Part shown: in pieces, positions 45,622 through 55,152 of the stretch
Layout: each line of letters opens with the position of its first letter
How positions within the stretch are numbered: the stretch's first letter is position 1
From: Sphingomonas panacis
Lineage (GTDB): Bacteria > Pseudomonadota > Alphaproteobacteria > Sphingomonadales > Sphingomonadaceae
Reading direction: 5' to 3'
Assembly: GCF_001717955.1 (NCBI RefSeq)
Contig: NZ_CP014168.1
Location: 2,947,501-3,011,500 of the forward strand
Length of the DNA stretch: 64,000 nucleotides
Made by a program: the position numbers and the translations under genes
The notes under the pieces: generated by a model
Seen by the model: only the letters and a program-made list of their open reading frames with translations
The model's database searches: none
What the model was told of the DNA's origin: nothing

Positions 45622-46569
45622 ATGGCAACCTTCCTCGACTTCGAAAAGCCGATCGCCGAGCTTCAGGCTCGCATCGACGAACTGCGCACAACCGCTGACG
45701 GCGGTACGGTGGATATTTCCGCCGATGTCGCCCGGCTCCAGGCCAAGTCGGACAAGCTGCTGCGCGACACCTACACCAAGCTCACGCCCTGGCAGAAGAC
45801 GCTGGTCGCGCGGCACGGCGAGCGCCCGCATTTCCGCGATTATGTGGCCGGACTGTTCGACGAATTCATCCCGCTCGCCGGGGATCGCGCCTTCGGCGAC
45901 GATCAGGCGATTCTGGGCGGCTTCGCGCGGTTTCGCGGCCAGCGCGTGATGGTGATCGGCCACGAAAAGGGGCACGACACCGCGACTCGCATCCGCCACA
46001 ATTTCGGCTCGGGCAAACCCGAGGGCTACCGCAAGGCGATTCGGCTGATGCAATTGGCCGATCGCTTCGGCCTGCCGGTGGTGACGCTGGTCGATACCTC
46101 GGGCGCGTTCCCCGGCGTTCAGGCCGAGGAGCGCGGCCAGGCCGAGGCGATCGCGCGCTCGACCGAGCAATGCCTCGCGCTCGGCGTACCGATGATCGCC
46201 GCGATCGTCGGCGAGGGCGGTTCCGGCGGCGCGATCGCGCTCGCGGCGGCGAACCACGTGCTGATGTTCGAGAATGCGGTCTATTCGGTGATCTCGCCCG
46301 AGGGCTGCGCCGCGATCCTGTGGCGCACCAACGAACGCGCCGCCGATGCCGCAGAGGCGATGAAGGTGACCGCGCAGGATCTGAAAGGGCTGGGTGTGAT
46401 CGATACCATCGTTCCCGAGCCCCTCGGTGGTGCGCATCGTGATCCGGCGGCGGCGATCAGCGCGCTGGGTAATGCTCTGTCGGAATCGCTTGCCGAGTTG
46501 GGCGGGCTGGATGCCGCTGCGCTGCGCCGTGCGCGGCAGGAGAAGTTCCTGGCGATGGGCCGCTTCTAA
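45622..46569 (+). CDS. accA: Acetyl-CoA carboxylase carboxyltransferase subunit alpha
   Basis: This 315-residue subunit pairs with AccD for malonyl-CoA synthesis. Markers are FLDFEKPIAELQARIDEL at the start, RPHFRDYVAGLFDEFIPLAGDR, GHEKGHDTATRIRHNFG, TLVDTSGAFPGVQAEERGQAEA (cut into its two blocks), and GEGGSGGAIALAAA near 215. The ATG at 45622 is right for the family; upstream codons are the family D repeat. It is transcribed alone, and a strong hairpin lies about 45 bases after its stop. Confidence 0.96.
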   Translation: MATFLDFEKPIAELQARIDELRTTADGGTVDISADVARLQAKSDKLLRDTYTKLTPWQKTLVARHGERPHFRDYVAGLFDEFIPLAGDRAFGDDQAILGGFARFRGQRVMVIGHEKGHDTATRIRHNFGSGKPEGYRKAIRLMQLADRFGLPVVTLVDTSGAFPGVQAEERGQAEAIARSTEQCLALGVPMIAAIVGEGGSGGAIALAAANHVLMFENAVYSVISPEGCAAILWRTNERAADAAEAMKVTAQDLKGLGVIDTIVPEPLGGAHRDPAAAISALGNALSESLAELGGLDAAALRRARQEKFLAMGRF

Positions 46570-46608
46570 CCGGCCAAAGGGCGCTGTGGAGTATTGGGAA
46601 TTCGATAG

Positions 46609-46645
46609 AAAAAGGGCGGCGGAACGTTGGTTCCGCCGCCCTTTT
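46609..46645. terminator. Bidirectional rho-independent terminator between accA and a Flp pilin gene
   Basis: A 12-bp perfect stem (GGGCGGCGGAAC / GTTCCGCCGCCC, loop GTTG) is bordered by AAAAA on the left and TTTT on the right, so it works in both directions: for accA on the plus strand and for the pilin gene on the minus strand. It is among the clearest terminators in the window. Confidence 0.9.
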
Positions 46646-46659
46646 CGTAAGTTTCGAGC

Positions 46660-46827
46660 TTACGAAGTTTTCATGGCGCTTTGGACGTTGGCAAAGGTCG
46701 AGTTCAAAGTCGTGCCAACGCTCTTCATCGCGACGATCGCAGCAACGGCGATCAGAGCGGCGATGAGGCCGTATTCGATGGCGGTCGCGCCCTTGGTGTT
46801 CTTGATGAACTTGCGGATGGTCTGCAT
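46660..46827 (-). CDS. Flp/Fap-type pilin
   Basis: This 55-residue prepilin belongs to the Flp type IVb family. A short basic leader (MQTIRKFIKNTKG) precedes the processing site before ATAIEYGLIAALIAVAAI, with the conserved Glu at +5 that prepilin peptidase and pilus assembly need, then a polar C-terminus. It should be secreted by a Tad machine and form thin adhesive pili. No Tad assembly genes lie in this window. A strong terminator follows it, and a possible CtrA-type site lies about 90 bases upstream. Confidence 0.9.
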   Translation of the reverse strand: MQTIRKFIKNTKGATAIEYGLIAALIAVAAIVAMKSVGTTLNSTFANVQSAMKTS

Positions 46828-46915
46828 TACGTCCGGTCTCCAGTGATTCAGTAGCTTCAGTTACCCGGCCGAACCGGAAGTACCGGGTCAGCGAGATGTG
46901 TGTACGCGGGCAGTC

Positions 46916-46930
46916 TTGATAAAAGTTTAA
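46916..46930 (-). promoter_or_regulatory. Partial CtrA-like site upstream of the pilin gene
   Basis: On the minus strand the sequence reads TTAA-N7-TCAA, one mismatch from the CtrA core TTAA-N7-TTAA, about 90 bases before the Flp pilin start. pilA is CtrA-controlled in Caulobacter, so the position is suggestive, but the match is imperfect. Confidence 0.3.
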
Positions 46931-46959
46931 GGTGGTCTGGGAACCAAATCGGATTTCCG

Positions 46960-47145
46960 TCACCGCCCCGACGTGGCGCCTTCGACCTTGCTGGCGACGT
47001 CGTTCCACATGGTCGTCGTGACGCGCGCCAGACCGGCGATTGCGGTGAAGACCACGACCACGATGAGCGCGAGGATAAAGCCGTATTCGACGGCTGTCGC
47101 CCCACGCCGGTCGCGCCGCAGGTTTTTGACGATCGTGGCGAACAT
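46960..47145 (-). CDS. Second Flp/TadE-like pilin
   Basis: This 61-residue protein has a basic leader (MFATIVKNLRRDRRG) followed by ATAVEYGFILALIVVVVFTA, the Flp prepilin cleavage region with Glu at +5, then a longer polar end (TTTMWNDVASKVEG). It is a paralogue of the pilin at 46660-46827 and reads in the same direction with 132 bases between them. It may be a minor pilin or a pseudopilin for the same Tad pilus. The leader and hydrophobic segment are strong evidence despite its small size. Confidence 0.87.
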   Translation of the reverse strand: MFATIVKNLRRDRRGATAVEYGFILALIVVVVFTAIAGLARVTTTMWNDVASKVEGATSGR

Positions 47146-47211
47146 GCGACTTGCCCCCGGCGCGAATTTCGCGCTCTGGCTAGAAGCTCGGTCTTAACGA
47201 ATGGCGAAGGG

Positions 47212-47643
47212 ATGCGGGTGATCGACAACACGGCCGTCCTGCTCGTCGTCGCGGCAGCGCTGACCGATCCGCAAGGGCAAATCCTCGTGCAGCGTCGTCC
47301 GGCGGGCAAGGCGATGGCGGGGCTATGGGAATTCCCCGGCGGCAAGGTCGAGCCGGGCGAGGCGCCCGAGGCGGCGCTGGTGCGCGAACTCGCCGAGGAA
47401 CTCGGCGTCAACGTAGCGACGGAGGATCTCACGCCGCTCGCCTTCGCCACCGCGCCAGTCGGCGAGCGAACGCTGCTGCTATTGCTTTACCGTTGTGACC
47501 GCTGGCAGGGCGAACCGCAACCGATCGACGCCGACGCGCTCGACTGGCGCCGCCCGTCCGCCTTGCGCGACTTGGCGATGCCGCCCGCCGACCTGCCCTT
47601 CATCGATGCGCTGGCGGCGTTCGAATCGCGCGCTCTGGAATAA
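47212..47643 (+). CDS. mutT: 8-oxo-dGTP diphosphatase MutT (Nudix)
   Basis: This 143-residue Nudix hydrolase would clean 8-oxo-dGTP from the nucleotide pool. The Nudix box GKVEPGEAPEAALVRELAEEL lies near residue 40-60 (given here as the start GKVEPGEAPEA and the end RELAEELG), preceded by LVQRRPAGKAMAGLWEFPGG. The short, compact length and the alternative start codons are normal. The ATG at 47212 is the likely start; codons further up to 46900 overlap the antisense of the pilin gene. It stands alone, divergent from the pilins. Confidence 0.9.
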   Translation: MRVIDNTAVLLVVAAALTDPQGQILVQRRPAGKAMAGLWEFPGGKVEPGEAPEAALVRELAEELGVNVATEDLTPLAFATAPVGERTLLLLLYRCDRWQGEPQPIDADALDWRRPSALRDLAMPPADLPFIDALAAFESRALE

Positions 47644-47683
47644 AATGTCGGGCGCGGCCGTCGCCGGTCGCGCCCGAATCGGT

Positions 47684-48853
47684 TCAGGCCTTGATGACCT
47701 TGTCGAGCGCGGCGCGGAACTTGGCCATGTCCTCCGCCGAGCCGACAGTCACGCGGTTCATCGTCGGATAGGCGTCCCACGAACGGCCGATCTGAACGCC
47801 TTCGGCGACGAACGCCGCCTGCATCGCCTTGGGGTCTTTGCCGGCACCCCAATCGACCATGAACATGTTCGCCTGCGACGGGATATACTTCAGCCCGCGC
47901 TTCTTGAGGTGTGCGAACGTCTCTTCGCGCACCGCGATCATTTCGTTGCGGCGCGCGGTGATCTTGTCGGCGAGCGGCAGCACGGCCGTGCCGCACGCGA
48001 CCGCGGTCATCGGCAGCATGTTCGTCACCTGGCCACCGTCGTAGCGCATCATCTTCTTGTAGAGATCGGGATGCGCGATCGTCAGCCCGAGCCGCATGCC
48101 GGCCATGCCGAACAGCTTGGAGAAGGTCCGCATCACGATCACGTCGTTGCGTGTGCAGGCCAGCTTGGCGGCGCTCTGCGTGCCGGCGAAGTGGATATAG
48201 GCCTCATCGACCAGCACCACCGAATCCTTCGGCTTGTTGGCGAGCAGCCACTCGATGTCCGCGATCGGCGTCAGCGTGCCGGTCGGGTTGTTGGGCGAGC
48301 AGATGTAATAGAGGCCAGCATTGGGGTCGGCGGCAAGCATCGCCTTCACGTCATGCCGGTAATCGGCGGTGAGCGGCACGCGAGTCGGCTTGACGCTCAG
48401 CCACGCCGCGGTGCGCCAGCTCTGTTCATAGGTCGGGTTCGCCGTCACCAGCCCCTTCTGCGGCGAGCAGAAGGTGATGACCGCGCGGTTGAGCGGATCG
48501 CTCGATCCCGGCCACGCCAGAATGCACTCGGGCGTAACGCCCTCGACCTGCGCGACAGCGGCGGCGAGCTTGGCATGCTCGTTATCCGGCTCGTAGCGGT
48601 TGCCGAGCGACGCGATCGCCGATGCAGCCTGCACACCTTCGGGGAAGGGGCCGGTCCAGCATTCGTTCGAGCCGATCCGCACCGCGCCGATCACGGCCTT
48701 GGCGGATTGCTGCGCCTGAGCGCCGTTGGTGAGGAATTGACTGGCGGTCGCCCCCGCGCCGAGCAGCATCGCGATTCGGCCGATCTGGCGGCGCGAATAG
48801 CCGCGATCGTGAAGGTCTTCCCGTGCTTCGCGGTCGAGTAAATCGGTCGTCAT
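47684..48853 (-). CDS. Tat-exported PLP-dependent aminotransferase (HisC-like)
   Basis: This 389-residue fold-type I aminotransferase has the PLP Lys in RTFSKLFGMAGMRLG near 243, Asp in VLVDEAYIHF near 215, ICSPNNPTGTLTP near 175 and a C-terminal RVTVGSAEDM. It resembles histidinol-phosphate aminotransferases. Unusually, the N-terminus carries a twin-arginine signal (YSRRQIGRIAMLLGAGATA), indicating export to the periplasm as a folded, PLP-loaded enzyme. I chose the ATG at 48853, with GGGAG six bases upstream; an adjacent ATG at 48856 is possible. The substrate is unknown. Confidence 0.87.
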   Translation of the reverse strand: MTTDLLDREAREDLHDRGYSRRQIGRIAMLLGAGATASQFLTNGAQAQQSAKAVIGAVRIGSNECWTGPFPEGVQAASAIASLGNRYEPDNEHAKLAAAVAQVEGVTPECILAWPGSSDPLNRAVITFCSPQKGLVTANPTYEQSWRTAAWLSVKPTRVPLTADYRHDVKAMLAADPNAGLYYICSPNNPTGTLTPIADIEWLLANKPKDSVVLVDEAYIHFAGTQSAAKLACTRNDVIVMRTFSKLFGMAGMRLGLTIAHPDLYKKMMRYDGGQVTNMLPMTAVACGTAVLPLADKITARRNEMIAVREETFAHLKKRGLKYIPSQANMFMVDWGAGKDPKAMQAAFVAEGVQIGRSWDAYPTMNRVTVGSAEDMAKFRAALDKVIKA

Positions 48854-49021
48854 CATGCGCTCCCTGTTTTCACACGTCGTCAGGCCGCGTCTCCCGCGAC
48901 GACCAAACGGACGGCGGCCCCTTGGAGTCGCACTACGCACGCTCCGGTTCCGTGAGTCGGATCACACCACAGGAACGTAAGGCTGTCCAGACGCCGGGAA
49001 AACAAATATCCCGTCAGGAAA

Positions 49022-49546
49022 TCATCCGCAGCGCACAAGCCCCGTCGCGAACCGCCGCGCCTTGTCGACATAGCCCGCCGCCGATGCACGCAGTCCGGCG
49101 ATCTGCTCGTCGCCCAAGTCGCGCACGGCGCGGGCAGGGCTGCCGACGATCAGGCTGCCGGGCGGAAAGCTCTTGCCCTCGGTGACGAGCGCGCCCGCGC
49201 CCACCAATGATCCAGCACCAATCACCGCGCGGTTGAGGATCGTCGCGCCCATGCCGACCAGCACGCCGTCCTCGATCGTGCAGCCGTGCAGGATCGCATG
49301 ATGCCCGATCGTGCAATCCGCCCCCACCGTCAGCGGTGCGTCCGGGTCGGAATGGAGCATCGCGCCTTCCTGCACGTTGCTGCGCGCGCCGACCGCGATC
49401 GTGGTGTTATCGGCACGGATCACCGCCCCGAACCACACGCTCGTCTGCTCCGCGAGTTGCACGTCGCCGATCAGCTCAGCGCTCGGCGCGATCCAGGCGG
49501 TATCGGCAAGCGCGGGCTGCTGCCCCTCGAAGGCGTAAAGCGGCAT
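49022..49546 (-). CDS. Gamma-class carbonic anhydrase-like hexapeptide protein
   Basis: This 174-residue left-handed beta-helix protein is built of hexapeptide repeats. Zinc-site His residues are in MLHSDPDAP, IGHHAILHGC, and the helical cap at the C-terminus includes YVDKARRF. Members of this family (YrdA/PaaY/CaiE) bind zinc, but not all have carbonic anhydrase activity. The gene lies between the Tat aminotransferase and the HAD hydrolase, with no clear operon. Confidence 0.9.
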   Translation of the reverse strand: MPLYAFEGQQPALADTAWIAPSAELIGDVQLAEQTSVWFGAVIRADNTTIAVGARSNVQEGAMLHSDPDAPLTVGADCTIGHHAILHGCTIEDGVLVGMGATILNRAVIGAGSLVGAGALVTEGKSFPPGSLIVGSPARAVRDLGDEQIAGLRASAAGYVDKARRFATGLVRCG

Positions 49547-49566
49547 CGGCGTTCCTTCGGAACCAT

Positions 49567-49593
49567 CGTCGCCCCAGCCTGCGCCGGGGCGAC
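49567..49593. repeat. Family C repeat arm, single copy
   Basis: GTCGCCCCAGCCTGCGCCGG... is a single arm of the family C repeat (compare 24448-24532), lying between the carbonic anhydrase-like gene and the HAD gene. It can fold as a CCCC(A)GC / GCCGGGG hairpin. Confidence 0.65.
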
Positions 49594-49603
49594 GGTTACG
49601 GCG

Positions 49604-50353
49604 TCAGGCCTTCAAACAGGCGATCACCGCCGTGATCGCGACTGAGGTATCCGCGACGTCCCGCACCTTGATCGAATCGATCCCAGCCGCGCGGACCGGA
49701 TCGTCGTTGCCGCCCGGGTAAATCGCGTCGCCCATGAAAAGGATGTTTTCGAACACGATACCGGCATGCTCGCACAACCGGCGCATCCCGTAAGCCTTGT
49801 CGATGCCCTTGCGGGTGATGTCGACCGAGGTCGCGCCGCCGATGTTGATCGAATGGTCTGGTATCATCGTGCGCAGGATCGCCTGCAACTGGCGGCGCTT
49901 CTCCTGCTTGGGGTCCCAATGTTCCTTGGCCTCGAGCGGTGCCTGCTGGCCGAGCGCCGACAGCGTGATCTGGCTGCCGCGATCCTCGATCCGCTCGCCC
50001 CAGGTCTGTTCGCCGCCGAAGCCGGCCTGATCCCAGGCCTTGTTCAGCGCGTCGAGCACCTGGTCACGCTCTTCGGGCGAGAAGGCGTCGTTGTAGATGG
50101 TGTTCCAAACGCCGTCCTGGAACCGGAACAGCTTGGTGCCGGTGGTCGGCATGATGAACAGCCGCTCGAGCTTCGCATCGGCCTGCATCCGGCCCACGAC
50201 CTGCTTCTCGAACTGCGGCCAGTCGCCGCCCGAAATCACCGCGACCTGCGCCACGTCGAGCAGGTTTTTGAGCAATACGGACATGTCGTCGCCAATCGGC
50301 TGCTTGCTCTCGGCGAGCGTCCCGTCGAGATCGAAGGCAATCATTGTCTTCAT
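49604..50353 (-). CDS. HAD-IIB phosphatase, phosphomannomutase-like
   Basis: This 249-residue HAD-superfamily protein has the nucleophile motif FDLDGTLAESK near residue 8-12, motif II in VAVISGGDWPQF, and the late acidic motif FMGDAIYPGGNDDP near residue 210. The IIB cap and the Asn-rich acidic loop resemble eukaryotic-type phosphomannomutase and sucrose/trehalose-phosphate phosphatases. Phosphatase activity on a sugar phosphate is likely; the substrate cannot be told. It is a single gene, 103 bases beyond the lipoprotein gene on the same strand. Confidence 0.85.
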   Translation of the reverse strand: MKTMIAFDLDGTLAESKQPIGDDMSVLLKNLLDVAQVAVISGGDWPQFEKQVVGRMQADAKLERLFIMPTTGTKLFRFQDGVWNTIYNDAFSPEERDQVLDALNKAWDQAGFGGEQTWGERIEDRGSQITLSALGQQAPLEAKEHWDPKQEKRRQLQAILRTMIPDHSINIGGATSVDITRKGIDKAYGMRRLCEHAGIVFENILFMGDAIYPGGNDDPVRAAGIDSIKVRDVADTSVAITAVIACLKA

Positions 50354-50388
50354 CGTGAACCCCCCAGTGGCGAAAAGAACCTATCCGT

Positions 50389-50417
50389 AAAAAGGGCGCC
50401 CCGAACCCGGAGCGCCC
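50389..50417 (-). terminator. Rho-independent terminator after the small lipoprotein gene
   Basis: Reading on the minus strand, a GGGCGC / GCGCCC stem with an inner CCG / CGG pairing is followed by a five-base T-run. It lies about 40 bases after the stop of the lipoprotein gene at 50457, separating it from the HAD gene. Confidence 0.85.
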
Positions 50418-50456
50418 TCATCACCGTAGCTGCCGTATGGCAGCCTCGGAAGACCG

Positions 50457-50726
50457 TTACTTGGTAACGTTGTCTGCCTTCGCGTCGCCATCGGCACGGA
50501 CGTTGTCGGCCGTGTCGTGCGCGTTGTCGGCTGCGTTCGAGAGCACGTCCGAAGCGGCGGCGTTCGAAGTGTTGTCAGCCATCGCGTCCATGTTGTCGGC
50601 AGCCGAATCGATGTTGTCGGCGACCATGTCGGCGTTGTTCTCGATGGCGGCGGCTTCCGGGTTCTTGTTGCAGGCGGCGAGCGACATCAGGCCGGCGGCG
50701 ACGAGAACAAGGGCGATTTTCTTCAT
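50457..50726 (-). CDS. Small acidic lipoprotein with Asn/Asp/Ala repeats
   Basis: This 89-residue protein starts at 50726 with a lipoprotein signal (KKIALVLVAAGLMSLAAC), then a mature part made of short repeats of the form NADNxxDNA (ENNADMVADNIDSAADNM, DAMADNTSN). It is probably an envelope-anchored low-complexity protein; similar small lipoproteins are abundant in sphingomonads and often respond to stress, but no function is known to me. A clear terminator follows. Confidence 0.82.
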   Translation of the reverse strand: MKKIALVLVAAGLMSLAACNKNPEAAAIENNADMVADNIDSAADNMDAMADNTSNAAASDVLSNAADNAHDTADNVRADGDAKADNVTK

Positions 50727-50883
50727 GCGGTTGCTCCCAAAGCAGTCTGTATTTTCGCGGCCAGCCCGATGCCGTCGCGAAGCGAAGTGTAACCAACGCG
50801 AAGCCGTAACGTTCCAACGCCCATTCATATCCCTCGATCGGAACATCGCGGGTTTGGTGCATTACGTCTTGCGCGGGCTGGCT

Positions 50884-52287
50884 TTATTGCGCTGCGGGCG
50901 CCGGCGCAATCTCTTCCGGCGCGTCCGCGACGACAGCGAGCATCGCGGTCCATGCGGCGACGTTCTGGCGCAACTGCTCCGGGTCGATCCGGTCGAGCGT
51001 ATCCTCGGGCGTATGATGCCAGTCGAAATAGCGGAGCGCCGACTGGTGGAGGTCGATTCCCGCTACGCCGAGCGCGAGCGTCGGCTCGACATCGGTGCCG
51101 CCATGAACCGCGTCGCGCCCGCGCACCACGCCGATCGGCGCGAGCGCGACCGCCAGCCGATCCTCGACGGCCTTGGCGGCGGGCGCGAAGCTCGTGCTGA
51201 ACTTCCACACCAGATCCGCTCCCGAATCCGATTCGGCGGCGAGCGCGTGGCGCTCGTTGGCATGGGCCTTGGCATAAGCGAGGCCGCCGAACCCGCCGGT
51301 CTCTTCATCGCCGAACCACACAACGCGAATCGTGCGGCGGTGCTTGCCCGCTTCCATCAGCCGCTTTGCGGCCGCCGCCGTGATCGCGATACCGGCACCG
51401 TCGTCGATCGCGCCCGTGCCGAGCTCCCAGCTATCGAGATGCCCGCCGATCGTGATGATGCCAGCCTTGGGGTCTGTGCCCGGCACCTCCGCAACGACGT
51501 TGCCCGAGGCGCGCGTGCCGACGAACCTGGGCGTCAGCGTGAGATGCAGCGTCACCGGCTTGCCGAGCTTGACCATCCGCTCGAGATTTTCGGCATCGGC
51601 GACCGACAGCGCGGCGGCCGGAATCGGTGCTACGCCCGGCGCGAAATTGGTGACGCCGGTGTGCGGCCCCCGGCCATGATCGGTCCCGATCGAACGGATT
51701 ACGATCGCCGCCGCACCCTTCTTGGCGGCGACGGTCGGGCCGAGGAAGCGGGCGAGGCCGTTGCTGCCATAGCCCGATCCGTCCTGAGTCGGCTGCATCG
51801 CGTTCGATACAAAGGCGATCTTGCCGGCGAGACTGCCATCGGGCGCGAGCAGCAGATCGTTGACGGTTTCGAAATAGACGACCGGCGCGGTCAGCCCCTC
51901 AGGCGGCGTCGCGCCCGAATTGCCGAGCGCTGCGAGCCGCAGCGGCTGCGGGTAGGGCGCGACCACTTCGGCGGTCTCGGCGCCGCGCTCCCAGACATTC
52001 TGGAGGTCGTATGGCTCGACGTGAACGTTCTTGAAGCCAAGACTCTTGAGTTTCGCCACCGCCCAGTCGCGCGCCCGCGCTTCCTGCGCAGAGCCGTCGG
52101 GACGCGGCCCGACCTCGGTGGTGATGCCCGACACGATATCCCACGCGACATCGTCCTTCAGCGCCGCATCGCGAAGCGCCGCCACCTTCGCATCAGGCGC
52201 GACCGCAGCCGGCATCACGCGCTGAGCGAGCGCGGCAGCGGGGAAGGTGAGGGCACAGGAGAGCAGCGCGATACGCAAGGGGTTCAT
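50884..52287 (-). CDS. M28-family metallopeptidase (carboxypeptidase Q-like)
   Basis: This 467-residue protein has a signal peptide (ALLSCALTFPAAALAQ), then a PA-like domain and the M28 catalytic domain with zinc ligands in GGHLDSWELGTGAIDDG near residue 285, catalytic Glu in WFGDEETGGFGG near 330, and a late His in FDWHHTPEDTLDRID near residue 435. It should be a periplasmic or secreted exopeptidase. The length is typical. A degraded toxin-antitoxin locus follows its start on the same strand. Confidence 0.92.
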   Translation of the reverse strand: MNPLRIALLSCALTFPAAALAQRVMPAAVAPDAKVAALRDAALKDDVAWDIVSGITTEVGPRPDGSAQEARARDWAVAKLKSLGFKNVHVEPYDLQNVWERGAETAEVVAPYPQPLRLAALGNSGATPPEGLTAPVVYFETVNDLLLAPDGSLAGKIAFVSNAMQPTQDGSGYGSNGLARFLGPTVAAKKGAAAIVIRSIGTDHGRGPHTGVTNFAPGVAPIPAAALSVADAENLERMVKLGKPVTLHLTLTPRFVGTRASGNVVAEVPGTDPKAGIITIGGHLDSWELGTGAIDDGAGIAITAAAAKRLMEAGKHRRTIRVVWFGDEETGGFGGLAYAKAHANERHALAAESDSGADLVWKFSTSFAPAAKAVEDRLAVALAPIGVVRGRDAVHGGTDVEPTLALGVAGIDLHQSALRYFDWHHTPEDTLDRIDPEQLRQNVAAWTAMLAVVADAPEEIAPAPAAQ

Positions 52288-52290
52288 TGG

Positions 52291-52448
52291 CTAATCCGGA
52301 TTGGCTGGCAGGATGGGCGAAAGCCCGAGCGAACGCGCCGCCACGAACTGCTGGCGGTCGGACGTGAGTAAGGGAAGACCGCGCCATTCGGCAATCGTGA
52401 TGTGAACGGCGCCAGTAAAATTGGCGCCGAAATCACCACAAACGTCAC
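52291..52448 (-). pseudogene. Relic of a PIN-domain toxin (VapC-like)
   Basis: Two short pieces in different frames look like the ends of a PIN toxin. VTFVVISAPILLAPF (52448-52404) resembles the N-terminal beta strand, and AVHITIAEWRGLPLLTSDRQ... up to 52291 resembles the C-terminal region of VapC proteins, where the last acidic residues sit. The middle of the domain, with its other catalytic Asp residues, is missing. The fragment is too short to fold as a PIN nuclease. It follows a similarly damaged antitoxin-like frame. The assignment is inference from short matches. Confidence 0.45.
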
Positions 52449-52535
52449 GCCGAACTCGTTCCCGGGTCCACGGCGGCGCGAAATCAACGGCTTGAGGTTT
52501 GCCCGGCGGTGGATGCCGGAACAAGTCCGGCTGAC

Positions 52536-52546
52536 GGGGGGGGGGG
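52536..52546. repeat. 11-G homopolymer tract
   Basis: A run of 11 consecutive Gs (Cs on the minus strand) lies between the antitoxin-like frame and the toxin relic. It is the longest homopolymer noticed in this high-GC window. Such tracts slip easily, so the base count may be polymorphic or mis-assembled. Confidence 0.85.
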
Positions 52547-52598
52547 CGCGTACCGGCCGCGCCGCAGAAACTCGAAGCGACTGTACCGCTTCTCGTGC

Positions 52599-52826
52599 TT
52601 AGCGTTCGAGCGATCCCGCAGTATCCGTCAGAATCGCCTTCAACTCGGCAACCGCTTCGCCGTCGCGAACGAACACGACCTCGTCGCCACGGTCGATCGC
52701 GCTGAGCCAGCTTTCAATCACACCGTCCACCGGAATTCGAGCCGTTCCATCGCGCCAGTCTAGCCCCGGGCGCGTCCGTTGCCAATCGACCCCGACATCC
52801 CTAAATACCCAGCCAAATCCCCGCAA
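52599..52826 (-). pseudogene. Antitoxin-like relic (Phd/VapB-type)
   Basis: The C-terminal part IESWLSAIDRGDEVVFVRDGEAVAEL resembles the conserved core of Phd/VapB antitoxins (here shown in pieces: IESWLSAIDRGDEVV and VRDGEAVAEL), with the family's R/G-x-x-V-A-x-L end. The N-terminal DNA-binding half is not recognisable, and no clean start or ribosome site exists. It lies before the toxin relic, in the usual antitoxin-toxin order. It is probably a non-functional remnant. Confidence 0.45.
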
Positions 52827-52852
52827 TCTTCAGCCCCGGAGCACGACCCCGA

Positions 52853-54532
<1,680 letters not shown>

Positions 54533-54548
54533 CCGCGCGGGCTGGCGG

Positions 54549-55121
54549 TCAGAGCGTGTTCGTCTCGACCGCCAGCCCCTCGATCGTCGCGGCAACGATG
54601 CGCGCGCCAAAGGCGATCTCCCGGCATTCCGCGTAGCTGTCGCCGGCGGGTGTCCACATCTGATGGATGCGGGCTTTGCTGACATCGACGACCCAATATT
54701 CGGACACGCCTTCGCGCGCATAGATGCGCAGCTTGCGACCGAGATCGTTCTTCACGGTGGCGTCCGCCACTTCGATCACGAGCGCGAGCGAGGCAAGCGG
54801 GATCAGCCCTTTGCCCTCGGGTTCCGCGGTCAGCGAGATGTCGGGTTCGGGCACATTGTGCGGCGGCATCGCGATCGAGCCTTCGACCAGCGCCTCCAGA
54901 TCGCTACCGATCTCATCCAACGCATCCGCGATCAGGCGATACAGCCGCGACTTGATCCGCGCATGTGGCCGGTGCTGCGCGTTGATATAGACGATTTCCC
55001 CCTCGATCAGCTCGGTCTTGCCGTAAGCGTCGAAAGCGCCGAGTTCGTCGAGCGTGAGATAGTCCTCGACCCGCAGCTTGACGGGCAGGGGTTCGATCGT
55101 GAGAGGCACGATTTCGCTCAT
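54549..55121 (-). CDS. Uma2/DUF820 family nuclease-like protein (copy 1)
   Basis: This 190-residue member of the Uma2 restriction-endonuclease-like family has the pattern KTELIEGEIVYINAQHRPHAR, an acidic VPEPDISLTAEP, LALVIEVADATVKNDLGRK and the end of the core in YAREGVSEYWVVDV. The PD-(D/E)xK-like acidic residues are present (EPD, VIEV and the basic residue in GRKLRIYA). Cellular role is unknown. The second copy at 55153-55740 is a clear paralogue (about 30 bases away, same strand), so a local duplication is likely. Confidence 0.85.
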   Translation of the reverse strand: MSEIVPLTIEPLPVKLRVEDYLTLDELGAFDAYGKTELIEGEIVYINAQHRPHARIKSRLYRLIADALDEIGSDLEALVEGSIAMPPHNVPEPDISLTAEPEGKGLIPLASLALVIEVADATVKNDLGRKLRIYAREGVSEYWVVDVSKARIHQMWTPAGDSYAECREIAFGARIVAATIEGLAVETNTL

Positions 55122-55152
55122 CGACGCATCGTATCAGCTTCGGCAGGGCATG

